The notes under the pieces were generated by a model. That model saw only the letters and a program-made list of their open reading frames with translations. It was not told the origin of the DNA and did not search any database. A stretch of DNA of 64,000 nucleotides from Pseudisothecium myosuroides (Eukaryota > Streptophyta > Bryopsida > Hypnales > Lembophyllaceae), in NCBI GenBank assembly GCA_951799445.1, contig OX637297.1, positions 10,044,001-10,108,000 on the forward strand, given 5' to 3'. The number at the start of each line of letters is the position of its first letter. Within the stretch, counting starts at the first letter, position 1. Positions 11,561-22,329 of the stretch are shown here, in pieces. A program made the translations under genes and the position numbers.

Positions 11561-11958
11561 AGAAGTGGGAGGGCTTTGTTACAATTTTTTTAAAGATTTA
11601 ACATAGAACCTCCTTTCTAATTCCACTTCCTCAAGCGTGCCTCGGTGTCTTGATTTTAATTGGGAGTGCAAAAATTGGGATGGAGAATTCCTAATGCCCA
11701 TGGCTTCTTCATTTTATTTTTATTCTTGAAATGACCGTGGTAATTGGAATTTGTGGCACGTGATAAGTGTAGAGGATGAAACCCAAAAAAATGGGGAGGG
11801 AATTAAAAAAGAAGAAGTGGGAGGGCTTTGTTACAATTTTTTTAAAGATTTAACATAGAACCTCCTTTTTAATTCCACTTCCTCAAGCGTGCCTCGGTGT
11901 CTTGATTTTAATTGGGAGTGCAAAAACTAGGAGGGAGAGTTCCTAATGCCCATGGCCT
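11561..11958. repeat. Direct duplication of ~145 bp, offset 252 bp
   Basis: The stretch beginning AGAAGTGGGAGGGCTTTG at 11561 is repeated nearly exactly from 11813, through TTCCTAATGCCCATGGC. About 105 bp of unrelated DNA separates the copies. It looks like a local tandem duplication. Confidence 0.8.
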
Positions 11959-12039
11959 CCTTCCCAAATAATTATTACAATTCATAGCAAGCAGGTTTTT
12001 GTTTATTTTAATTTGAAGTATGATGTGTACAGAAATTGG

Positions 12040-12425
12040 GTGCCTAAGGTAGGAGGCCGGAGCTGTGTTAAGGCGTTTTTAACCGCTGCTAAAAATAGTT
12101 GCAACATGGACATGGAGTGGTTCTAAAATTGACCTCTATAGTCCTTGAAAGAATTGAAGGAAAAAAGAGTTATTAATTGAAAGAGCCAATCATTCTCTTT
12201 GCTTTCTCCATCATTCTTTAGAATTGCAAGTGAAGAGTTCATGGAAAACTTGGGGTCTTAAATGCTTGGAAAAATACAAAAGCACTTGTGTTACATTTGT
12301 CATGTATTTCTCTTTGTCTGAAACATTAGTTAAAAATATTTTCATCCAAGGAAATACGTGAAAAAGGAGGACCAGCCCTTACAAGGTCAATTTATGAGCC
12401 TCCTACCTTAATGCATTTATGGGTT
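12040..12425 (+). repeat. Dispersed repeat, copy 2
   Basis: Plus-strand counterpart of 2196-2690. Shared blocks are GGTTCTAAAATTGACC, GAGCCAATC, CTTGGAAAAATACAAA and GGACCAGCCCTTA, spread over about 390 bp. It is followed at 12503-12545 by a short run of the GC-rich motif (GACCCGTAGTCGCCCC, GACCCGCGGTC), matching the order seen at copy 1. Confidence 0.65.
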
Positions 12426-12545
12426 GTTGATGAACCAACGCCAATTGCCCTCTGATGTGGATGCTGGTGTTAGAGTGCCTGTGATTTTCAAGCAAACAAA
12501 CTCTGACCCGTAGTCGCCCCAGACCCGCGGTCTCCGTTGCTCGCA

Positions 12546-13401
12546 CTATTATAGGATTATATTTACTATCATGTATTATATTTGATGTAGTTCAAATATA
12601 GGGGGGCAATAATAAGTGTAAAAAATAATTTTGTAAAGTGGGTATTTGATGTCCTTAAAGAAGAGATGTATGAAAAATGACACATTATTTGTCTCAAATT
12701 ATCCATGAACCTTGTTAGAGGGACTGTAGTTGTTTGAAGAATTATCTATAAAGTTTTTTGAAGTCACTTAGAATTTAAATTTTGCTTTATTATACTCTTA
12801 TTTGTTCACTCCAATTTGTAGATGATTAGCAGTAAGTTGTTTGACACAATTAGAGTCCATTGTTTATTATGGTGTACGAATGTATTTGTTTGGCCATAGT
12901 ACATTTTTCCAAACATATTGTACTAGTCGTTTAAGTACCATAAAAAAATAGTTTGAAAGAGAAGGGACATAGGAGAAAGAAGAAAGGATAAAAAAAATAA
13001 TAGAACCAAAAATTATACAACACCTAATAAATTTAAATCTTAAATCTAATATAGGGGCCAAAATATTGGACTCAAAAGTGTATTATAAATATTATAGGGT
13101 GCTATAATAAATGGCAATTTATAATTAATTTTAATAATAGGGTATATTAAATTATAAAATATTAGAAAAATAGCCCCCCATAAAATATCCCCCGATCTCA
13201 CGTGTATACTAAACTTCTAAACTAGTGACCTTCCAGAGATTGTGTTCAGAGAGGCGATAGAAATGAAGTCAATGAAGAAATAAATCATAATTCGTTTGGA
13301 ATTGTGTAGAGTAATACGTCTTTTTCAAAGTAGTTGAATTCTGCAGGCATTAAAGGTAGAAGAAATATGTAAAGTAGCCAGGTGCATTCAATTTTTAGAA
13401 T
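12546..13401. other. AT-rich stretch, no gene seen
   Basis: AT-rich DNA with only short unconvincing frames. No repeat partner was recognised within the window. Confidence 0.45.
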
Positions 13402-14205
13402 TGATCCCTAAAAGTCCAAACAACATTTTGTAGCAGTATAGCAATCTTGAGGGGCTCCATAATAATGAAATTATCATATTTCTTTGAAATTTTGCCTCAA
13501 CATGCGGCCAAGAAAGAGCTTAAATGCACAACAATTTTTAAAACTTTTGACTATATGAATAAGAAGGTGTTCTCATGATATATAACTTTCATTAGTTAGT
13601 GGGCAACTCAAAGACTGAAAGAGTTATTTTTTTTTTCCCTAAGAAATAAAAATTGAAATTGGTTTCCTCGATTTCTAGATACATGGAAAGTTTAGGATCA
13701 TACCATTTTGATTAATGAGATGAAATTTAAATTTTCTAAGTAGTCATCGACTTTCTATTAAAAAATAAACTTTGAAGTCCTTTATTTGGCTTGATTTCAA
13801 TATTTTGGAAGAAAAATGAAACCACTAAGTGTAGATTGTTTATTACAAGTTTACAACACTATAACCATCGGAATTGTCATTTTTCAATATCAAAACTGAA
13901 TTTAGAACAATTCAGTGTTTTGAATCATTGGCTACTTCTTCCTCTTTATTATTTTATTCCTACATGTTGTACAATTCCAAAGATCTAATTTTTTTTTCAA
14001 GAATGTAGCCAACTTGCTTTGAAAAATGAATCCATACCTAAACCACTTTTTTTCATATAAATGTGAGCTTGTAAATTGCAGCTGCTTGCTTTTTCGGAAG
14101 GCCATGAAGAGGGGTTCTGTAAATTCACCCGCTATTATCTTGCAAGGTACAGTATTGGATTGTAATCTTACAACCGGCCAATTTGAACCATTCACATTTT
14201 TCTAA
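13402..14205. mobile_element. TTAA-flanked MITE family, diverged copy
   Basis: Starts near TTGATCCCTAAAAGTCC (a decayed TTAACCCCTAAAG end) and contains, on the opposite strand, blocks shared with 7627-8551: a CAAGTTGGCTACAT-type block, CTCACATTTATATG and CAGCTGC. The right terminal repeat was not found before the foldback at 14232. Confidence 0.5.
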
Positions 14206-14231
14206 GCAATGTGCAATATAAATTTTTTTTT

Positions 14232-14937
14232 GGCTTGCATAATTTTCACTCCATTATTACCCAATCCCAATGAAGCATACAAAATTTTAGTTTCAGAATT
14301 GCAAAATTGGATTTTTGGTAAGTTTTTGAAGTCAATTTTTGTAATTTAACATAATGTTTTATTGAAAACAATTGATGGTGACTTCTCTTAATTTGATTGC
14401 ATGGATACATAGGGAACATCCGTATGCACATATTTCATATTAAAAAACACCCCCTTAAGTAACAAAAATATAATCTATTAAGAATTCAATATGAGGTGCC
14501 ATATGCCCTAACTTTGTGAAATAGATATCTTTGTATTTTAACTAGATTTTGGCAAGTAATTATACCATCATGTTGAAATGTACAAAATTAGTTATAGTGT
14601 GAGAGTGAAATGCCAAAATGTAGTTAAAATATAGAGATATCCATTTCATCAAAGTTGGGTCATACAACACTTTTCATTGAACTCTTTGTTGATCATGATT
14701 TTGTTACGTAAAGGGGTGTTTTTTAATATGAAAAGTGTGCGTATGGATATTCCCTACATATCCATGCAATTAAATTAAGAGAAGTCACCATCAATTGTTT
14801 TCAATAAAATATAATGTTAAAGTACAAAAATTGACTTCAAAAACTCACCCAAAATCCAATTTTGCATTTCAGACACTGAAATTTCGTATGCTTCATTGGG
14901 ATTGGGTAATAATTGAGTGAAAATTATGCAAGCTTAA
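14232..14937. repeat. Long foldback (imperfect palindrome), ~325-bp arms
   Basis: 14232-14555 and 14610-14937 are inverted repeats of each other with scattered mismatches, around a loop of about 55 bp centred near 14584. Matching points are GGCTTGCATAATTTTCAC at the left edge with its complement at the right edge, GTCACCATCAATTG in the middle of an arm, and ATTTTGGCA next to the loop. A transcript would fold into a long hairpin. No protein is encoded. Confidence 0.85.
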
Positions 14938-15696
14938 AAAAAGCCTATTTCATTCTATATTATGTACAAATCTTTGAATGGATAAAAAATGCAGTTTGTA
15001 AGCTTTCAGTACCCAAGAGTATACATTAAAAAATCTGAACCCGTGTCCATATTTGAACCCATAAATGCCAAAGGAATTTTGAGCCTCTACGAATTTCCTC
15101 TAAATTGAAGAAAAGGTCAACATTTTGATAAATTGTATCATTTAAAAAAAAATTGTAACCGTACAAATTCAAACTAGACATGTTAGAGATCACATAGGAA
15201 AAGAAAACACAACAATATCACTTATGAATAGAAAGATTAAAATGTTTGAATATGAGGGTGGTAAAACTAAGAAATTATTTCAATCCTCTTTTCACATATC
15301 AAATCTAAAAAGTTGATCACCAAAAAAATATGAGGTCAAAGGGCCTAACATGCATAACCCCAATCAATTTATGGCTTCTGAAAATGTACTCTACCATTTT
15401 TTAAAATGAATTTCTAATGTGATTTTTTCTTCAAGATCTAGTGTATTTGAAGCTCATTTTCAAGAGCTCTCAACACAATGGAAAGTCAAGATTACACTGG
15501 GTACCTTTGCACAAAATCTTGAATGGAAAAATTATAATCAATCATTTTCAAAATCGGATTTTTGATACTAAAACTAGACTTCAGAAAGAATTTAACAAAA
15601 ATATAAACTATTAAAAATAGCGACTTGGTTAGACTTTATTTAACTTCAAAGTATTGTCGACACCAGAATTTGGTGCCTACAGCATTTAGGGGTTAA
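14938..15696. other. AT-rich stretch ending in a MITE-type terminus
   Basis: No gene. The right edge, ATTTAGGGG (15684-15692) followed by TTAA (15693-15696), matches the terminus of the TTAA-flanked MITE family. I could not match the interior with confidence. Confidence 0.4.
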
Positions 15697-15724
15697 GGGG
15701 CGGAAACAGGAAAAAAAAAAAAAT

Positions 15725-15900
15725 GAAGGACCCGCGGTCGCCCTCTTCGTACCCGAGGTTGCCCTTGCTGGACCGCCGGTCGCCTTCCCTGACCCGAAGT
15801 CGCCCCATTCGACGTGCTCCCGTGTGCGGCCAATGTAAGACTGTTGGTGTTTTGAGGTCGCCTACAGTGAGCCGCAGTTGCTGATTGGGTGACCTCTGGT
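15725..15900. repeat. GC-rich motif array, locus 5
   Basis: Copies of GGACCCGCGGTCGCCC, TACCCGAGGTTGCCC, GACCGCCGGTCGCC and GACCCGAAGTCGCCCC in about 175 bp, adjoining the 5' side of the hAT element. Same motif as at 1845, 6955, 10590 and 12503. Confidence 0.7.
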
Positions 15901-16512
15901 GCAAGTAAGAGTAACTATAAAGCCTAGAGGGCCACCATTTCCTTCCCACCTTGCTCCGTTGATGAACTCACGACTTGAAACTCCTAAAGAGGCTTCCTGC
16001 GGACTTCAGATCTTCGGAGGGCAACAACCTTGCTTTGAGGGGTTTGAAAGACCCCTTGAAGCGGGTGGCTTTGTCATTATTTTTTCGATACTACACGTTG
16101 CTGGATTATATATTTTTTTGAATAAAAGACCTTGTGGACAATCACCAATATGGCTAATCGAGTTGTTGGGACGACCAATGCTAACGATACACGGAGGACC
16201 ACAAGGGAATGGGACCCTTGGTTGGTTTTGGAAACTGATCCTAATAAAGCTGCAAATTCGAGGACATGCGTTTTTTGTGGATGGTGTCGCAATGTGAATT
16301 TTTGGTTTTTTGTAAGTTATCTAAATCTTGGAACGGAAACCGTGATCTGGGATCCGGAATTGAGCAAGAGATAACGGGAAACCGGAAATTAACTACGGAA
16401 CGGAAGAGGTGACAATCCGGATTTGATCTGAATCTAAACCGGATTAGAGTTGGAGCGGATCTGAGTTGGAACGGATTGGGTCAGGAACGGATTTGGTCAT
16501 GATGACAGATCA

Positions 16513-16524
16513 GACTATAAATAG
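16513..16524 (+). promoter_or_regulatory. TATA box upstream of the 563-aa ORF
   Basis: CTATAAATAGGC matches a plant TATA box and lies about 280 bp upstream of the ATG at 16796, leaving space for a 5' leader of about 250 bp. Confidence 0.6.
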
Positions 16525-16795
16525 GCTGACCAATCCAGTTGCCACTCTTTTTCAAATTTCTTTTGCGGAAATCGCTCTCCAGCGCATACTTAGCTTCCCT
16601 CTCTAGCGATTTGCTCCCTTGTTCTGTGAGTTTGTGTGCGCGTGTGTGTGTAAGGGCGCGCAGCGCTTTAGTGTGTATTGCAGGTTTAGAGGTATTCCGG
16701 TTGAGATCGGAAGAGCGAAGGTGAGAAACGAGACGTGCGGCTAGGAGAGGGAAAGGTAGCCTCAGTCAGAATCCGGTTTAGCACAGTTCGTGTCC

Positions 16796-18487
16796 ATGCC
16801 TCAGCTCCGCAAGAGTAGAGCAGGACCGTCCAGTTCCTCCGCAGTAGAAGTTAAACTCCGGAAGGTGTGTCCCATTATTCCAGCAGAAGAGAAGGAAAAG
16901 GACAACCTCATAGAGGATCTTGCCAAGATGGGTTGCGGAAGACTGATCGATAAACCCTGGGGGTTTAGGGAGGAACGGATGATTCGAGAGCTGTTGGGAA
17001 AACTCTCGAATCAGTTCGACAAGACCATCCGCGGGATTCCGGGCAGTTGGACGGAAGAAATGTGGAGGTCCGTGTACGATTTCCAGTTAGGAGGTCGAGG
17101 GATGGCCACCTCGAAGGAAGGATACACCCGAGGGAAGTTCCGGACCACGGTGGACTCAAAGGATGGGCATGCGGTTGCGGATTATTTGGACGACCGGCAT
17201 CGAAACCTTCTGCAGTTCTTGGTTCCGATCATCCACCTGGAGAAGTCGACGAGGGTGACAATCGCCATCGGAAACCTGATTTTCGGAGCCCTGAGCGGGG
17301 AACGGAAAGTGGACTGGGCCAGGATCTTTTCCGATCTGGTCAGCCGTCTGGTTCCAAAGATCGGAGGAAGTAGGCCGACTCCGTTGAGTCCCTACATCTT
17401 CCATCTTTACAAGCACAATCAACTCCTCACGGATACGGAGGAGAAGGAGTGGAAGACTCATGAGTCACTCCTGAAGTATGGGGAATCGGAATCGGAAGAA
17501 GAACAGGAGGAAGTATTCGGTTCCAAGGAAGAAGAAGAAGAAGAAGAGGAGCAACACCGTCCGCAGAACAAGCGGCAGAAGACGACGCCTCCTCACCGGA
17601 GAGGAACCCCAACCCCTCCGGGTGAGACATCGAACCCTGGGAAGAAACCGGTTTTTGAAGAACCGGGTCCTTCCGGAGCGGATCCGATGGATCCGTTCAA
17701 CCAGCTGATCAACATCTTGAGCGATGTGCGAGCAGACTGGACAGTGAAGAAGCTGATTCTGAACCAGATCAATGAGCTGGTGGGAGCACCAGTAGATAGC
17801 AACCTTGCAGGAGTGGTTGCAGAATTCATCTCCAGCCCGGATGAGATCCGGAAGCAGGAAGCGGAGATCCGACGACTCCAAGAGGAGAACGAGTCGTTGA
17901 AGACGGAATTGTTGCTCCTCAAGGAGGACATAACCACCACACGGGAGATGGCGGAGGCTACCCGCAAAGTAGCCGAGGACGTGAAGGCCACTTTTGGGAC
18001 AACCGGAGAGGCCGTCACCAAGTCAAAGCTATTTGACAAGGGAGTCCTCAAGGAGAAGAAAATATCCGGAACCAGGTTGGTCCGGATTTTGACGGACTAC
18101 TCCGAGAAGGTGGAATTGGTCATGATGGAAGCGCGAGAAGCTGCAAACCGGATGGAGGAGAGCAACCGAAAGCTGAACGGAGTGACGTTGTCACGGTCGT
18201 TCCATCTATCCGACCTTTCAATGCCCGGGTCTTTTCCGAACGTGGGCATTCAGACGGAAGGAAAGGAGGGGACTCCCCAGTCAAAGAAGAGTGGGAGGAA
18301 GCTCGCGCACACCATCAACTTGGATTCGTCACCGGATCTCCCAGAACGTGAAACCGGGGAGCGAAACCGGAACCTGATGGACGTCTTCGAACAGCTTGGA
18401 GCGGAACCACCTAGAAGTCCCACACTGAACCCGGGGCAGGATCAAAGTATGGATCTAACCCCAGATCAGGGTGCGGATCAAGATTAG
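16796..18487 (+). CDS. Gag-like / plant transposon coiled-coil protein, 563 aa
   Basis: One open frame from the ATG at 16796; a GTG six bases upstream is not needed. Order of parts: basic start (RKSRAG), a VCPIIP...LIEDLAKMG segment, a helical domain ending in STRVTIAIGNLIFGALSGE, then RKVDWARIF and LSPYIFHLYKHNQLLT, which resembles the putative plant transposon protein domain of retroelement ORFs. A strongly acidic glutamate tract and basic-proline linker (about residues 230-300) follow, then a coiled coil (about 360-410) and a charged C-terminal tail. No zinc knuckle, protease or polymerase is present. After the TAG the same frame stays open for 24 more codons with the same DQ-rich composition, so the stop may be recent. 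A structural, particle- or nucleic-acid-binding role is inferred from similarity of layout only. Confidence 0.65.
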   Translation: MPQLRKSRAGPSSSSAVEVKLRKVCPIIPAEEKEKDNLIEDLAKMGCGRLIDKPWGFREERMIRELLGKLSNQFDKTIRGIPGSWTEEMWRSVYDFQLGGRGMATSKEGYTRGKFRTTVDSKDGHAVADYLDDRHRNLLQFLVPIIHLEKSTRVTIAIGNLIFGALSGERKVDWARIFSDLVSRLVPKIGGSRPTPLSPYIFHLYKHNQLLTDTEEKEWKTHESLLKYGESESEEEQEEVFGSKEEEEEEEEQHRPQNKRQKTTPPHRRGTPTPPGETSNPGKKPVFEEPGPSGADPMDPFNQLINILSDVRADWTVKKLILNQINELVGAPVDSNLAGVVAEFISSPDEIRKQEAEIRRLQEENESLKTELLLLKEDITTTREMAEATRKVAEDVKATFGTTGEAVTKSKLFDKGVLKEKKISGTRLVRILTDYSEKVELVMMEAREAANRMEESNRKLNGVTLSRSFHLSDLSMPGSFPNVGIQTEGKEGTPQSKKSGRKLAHTINLDSSPDLPERETGERNRNLMDVFEQLGAEPPRSPTLNPGQDQSMDLTPDQGADQD

Positions 18488-21400
18488 AGCGTGGACCAAG
18501 GCGAAGACCAAGTTATGGACGAAGGAACGGATCAAGGAGTAGATCCGGTTATGATAGGATAGATAGGATTTAGTTTTGTAAATATTTGTTAGTTAGGACC
18601 GGACCAGATTTGATCCGGTGTGTCTGGTTTGGATCGGATGTTTTCCGGTCTGGCCGGCTCGGCAGGGACCGAAAGTTCCGCGCGGACTTTCCGGGCCCCT
18701 TTTTGTTGACTTTTGAGTTTTAAAGTGTATAATAGTCAGTCTCTGCGAAGGAGACTGGGAGTCTTTTCTCTTGAGTTTTTGTGTTTTTTCTATTGATTTC
18801 TTGTTGTACGTCTCTCCCGCGCGTGGCAGGGTTGTTTTGGTGAGAAGTTAGGAAAATGTATGCAGATTCTAGAAAGATTTCTCCCCTTAGTGCATTTGTT
18901 TTGCTCTTATGTGCAGGTGAGTGGGTATTCTAAGTGTTGGGAGTGGGTTTCAGTTCCTCAGCACCTCTACAGTTCATGGTTCCGGGCGAGAAAACCGTTG
19001 TTAGGCTAGGCGGATAGGGAAGGAGTCCTTAGTTGCGCTAGAGCTCCTAGATAGGAAATCCGGTTGAGTGTCCAATCTCCCGTGAGGTCTCGCTGCCCTA
19101 GTTGGTAAACGGAAGGACTTTAGTTGATGTTGGAACGGACGGATTCACTTGTAACCACCTGACTTTGCACGGAGGGAACTTGGCATCAAGGTCGTTGTAG
19201 TATGAGAGGATCGTACGGGGGGTCTTTGTGTGACCTGCAAACCGGATTGCTGTCCGGGTGGCTGTAAGAGATCAAACCGGATCCATGCTAGTGTAGAAAG
19301 TAGTGGATTAGATAAGTGGGTCTTCAGCCACTATAAGTCACGGAAGGAGTGGCGGGCCTGCCACTCTCAAAAGCAAGCGGCGAACCCTCTGATGGTGAAA
19401 CAGAGGCAAAACTAAACCGGAGTGGAGTGAAAGTACGTGTGAAAGGACCGGATCGGATCGGTCCAGAGAAGTTCCAGGATCAGAAATTGTAGGATCCTGG
19501 GTTGTGATAGGATTACAGGACCAAATAGCTTGATAGACCGGCAAAAATAGAGAGAGGTCTGGTCGTTGTTTTCGGTGTGTTGTTGTTTCCGGTTTTAGAT
19601 CTAGGACCGGAAAGTAGAAATTGGATACTGGCTGAGCTTAAGTTGGGAATAGAGCTAGACACTTCACAGAATCTCGTGGGTTCGATCTTTAGAGTCATTT
19701 TGTTATGCTTTAGAGTGGTTTTTGGGAGTATAACAGGGAATTCACTTACTCTGTGCTGCGACAGATGGAACAATGTCTTTGTACGGAAGAGGGCTCTCAT
19801 GCACTTTGGATATGGTGGCAACCCCTCATCGGATCGTTGTAAATGTGCTTCGAGGTTAGTATTGGAGAAGTTCAGGAACTGTGAGGGGACTGTCCCAAAA
19901 GAAATGCTCTGTGAAGAGATGTTTGGGGTGATTGAGGAAGGTGAGTTTGTTGCTGCGCTTGTTGCTGTGCCCGTTGTTGCGCCCATTGTTGAGCCTATTG
20001 TAGCCTTGTCAGCAGAAGAATCTGCAAATCCTGTCGACACGAGCGAAATGCGGCCTTCTAATCCAGATTTGGTTGATTCTACTCCAGCAACGGTTACAAG
20101 AAGGAGGAATACTCCTTCCATTTCTCGCCAAATGAGTATGGATGAGGCATTACAGGTGGGTGTTTGACAAAAGTTGGATACAATGTGGGCCTCTTTCTTC
20201 TACGAGGCCAACATTGCTTTCAACATCGTGCGTCATCCAGCCTTTATAAAAGCAGTGAAGGAAACGGCGGCAGCTGGATTAGTGTATCAACCGCCATCAT
20301 ACAACGTGGTGCACACCAAAATGATAGATGTGAAGAAGGTTGCAGTTTCGAAGATGGTGTCAGAGCGGACGAAGCAATCTATTGAGTTTTATGGAGCGAC
20401 CTTTTATTCAGATGGGTGGTTTGATACTAATTCTCGTCCGTTGTTGAATATAATGCTTGTGTGTCCTGCCGGCAATGTATTTTTGGGATTTGTTGACACC
20501 ATTGGAGAGAGGAAGGACATTGCCTATACAACGAATACGATGGTGCAATACATAGAGGAAGTTGGAACTAAGAACATTGTCCAACTATGTACGGACAATG
20601 CAGCAGTGATGACGGGGACCCTGGCAAAATTGGAAGAAAAGTATCCTCACATGTTCAGGCAAGGATGTGCAGCGCACATTATGGATTTACTTATGGAAGA
20701 TTGGGATAAGGAGAAGAGGGTTTTGGATCTAGTGACCAAGTGCCAAGCTATCCTGAAGTTCATCAAGAAGTACCATCATACCTTGGCTCTCTTTCGGAAG
20801 TATTCACCAAAATTGTCATTGCAACTTCCTTCCAAAACACGCTTTGCAGTGAACTTCCTCATGATAGACCATTTGGTGGATTGCAAGCAAGCATTGTTAT
20901 CCGTGATTTCGGACGAGTCGTACAAAGTGTTTGAGAGTAGTTTGTTTTATCGGAAGAATGGTCAAGTGGTCAAAATGCGAGCACGTAAAGCTTGAGAAGA
21001 CATCCATTCGGGAGCGTTTTGGCAGGAATGTGCCAATTATCAATACCTGATGAAGCCCGCTCTCTTAGCCCTTCGAGTGTTTGATGGAAAAGTTCCGGCA
21101 ATGCCCCAAGCTTGGATGGTAATGCACGCCCTGAAGCTCCATGTTTACTCTCTCCATGATGAGCCATATTTTCTAGATGACGTAACAACGGCAAAGTTCA
21201 GAAAGCAATTTGAAGCTCAATGGAAATTGATGCATACTGACCTCCATTTTGCTGGGGCACTACTTAACCCGTATTTGGCCAAAGTAGCAGTCATTCACAA
21301 CAATGGCGAGGCCAAGCAAGCCTTGAATCGAGTTATACAAAAACTACGCGAGCCATTGGGAGTGTTGGAGGATGATGCAATGAGCGAGTTGACGGAATTT

Positions 21401-22329
21401 GAAGAAAAGACAGGCCCATTCGACCCCTTACAGGAGGCTCTCGATATCACCTGCTGTAAACTACTGCCTCATCAGTGGTGGAATCGTGTGGGTGGCAATG
21501 CTCTTCCAAAAATTGCTAGGAGAATTTTGTCTTTGACATGTTCAGCATCATCATGCAAAAGAAATTGGAGCATGTATTTGTTTCTGCATAGTAAAGTGCA
21601 AAACCGTTTGACTACATCTAAGGCTGAAGCATTGGTGTATATCTACACCAATAGCAAAGTAGCACGGGAGAAATGTGGGAAAAATCCTGCTGAATTTTAC
21701 GAAAAGTATTTGGAAGATGTAGATACAGATGAAGAGAATGAGGAGCCATTGTCCTCAGGATCCGAAGATGAAGTTGTGCGAACGGCAGTACGACAGGATG
21801 AAAATCGTAGGGAGGTAGAGGAGCGTTTGCATGGAAATAGATGGGCTGGATTGGTTCCTCCACGAGACAGTCCTCCATGACGACGACGACCTTACGCAAA
21901 CACATTTGTGGGTGGTGCTGATGAGAACAGTTCGTCAGAGGAGGAAGATCGACGCACACCTGACCGGCCCCATGTCTCTGCTTGGGATGCTGTGGGCGCT
22001 AGATTACCCACCCTTGGTAATAGAGCGAACACCGACCAGGTTCTATGCCTTTATCCACTTTTTTAATATATGGGGGTGTTGTGAGCGCGGTCCACTATGC
22101 CTTCCAAGCAATGGATCTTTTTTGCTAACGTTTCCTAAGGGTCGTGGATGGCAGCGAATAATTAGTAATGCATGTAGTAACTCACAAGTTAACTGCGATG
22201 TTCAGAGTGATGGTGAAATCCTGACTCCCTAACTATCTATCCTATGTCGAGGGTCGACTGGGTAGTTGGCGTCATTTCTAACGTCCCTAACTACGTAAAA
22301 AGGGGAACCCCTTTGTTCCTTCCATGAAC

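Larger units (their letters stand above)
16285..19763 (+). mobile_element. Unclassified 3,479-bp insertion with 5-bp target duplication, inside the hAT gene
   Basis: The insertion is flanked by GATGG at 16280-16284 and 19764-19768. Removing it with one GATGG restores the hAT frame (CVFCGWNNVF). The ends are TGTCGCA and TGCGACA, a 7-bp perfect inverted repeat of TG...CA type. Both subterminal regions are rich in CCGGAT and GGAACGGA motifs (16340-16500; 18590-18660; 19255-19460). It holds a TATA box at 16514 and one long ORF (16796-18487). I searched by eye for a direct terminal repeat and found none, nor any reverse transcriptase, integrase or transposase. TG...CA plus 5 bp suits integrase-type insertion (an LTR derivative or Ginger-like element), but the class is undetermined. 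Confidence 0.85.
16150..21990 (+). pseudogene. hAT-family transposase gene, split by insertions and stop codons
   Basis: The N-terminal piece 16150-16284 encodes 45 residues ending in TCVFCGW, the first cysteine pair of a BED-type zinc finger. The frame resumes at 19769 with NNVFVRKRALMHFGYGG, the rest of the finger, after a 3,479-bp insertion. The same frame then runs to 21990, giving about 785 codons. It contains a DUF659-like core with the catalytic aspartates expected for hAT (YSDGWFD, LCTDNAA) and the C-terminal hAT dimerisation region (QWWNRVG...LPKIARRILSLTCSASSCKRNW). Three in-frame TGA codons interrupt it (20165-20167, 20993-20995, 21878-21880). After the third stop, a serine/acidic tail continues in frame until the LTR at 21991 cuts it. 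hAT proteins bind terminal repeats and move the element by cut and paste; this copy cannot. Confidence 0.88.

Noticed and set aside
20150..20173. An 18-base GTGGG...AAAG segment in the hAT gene that could be skipped in frame as an intron and would remove the first TGA
   Set aside because: 18 nt is far too short for a plant spliceosomal intron. A simple stop mutation is more likely.
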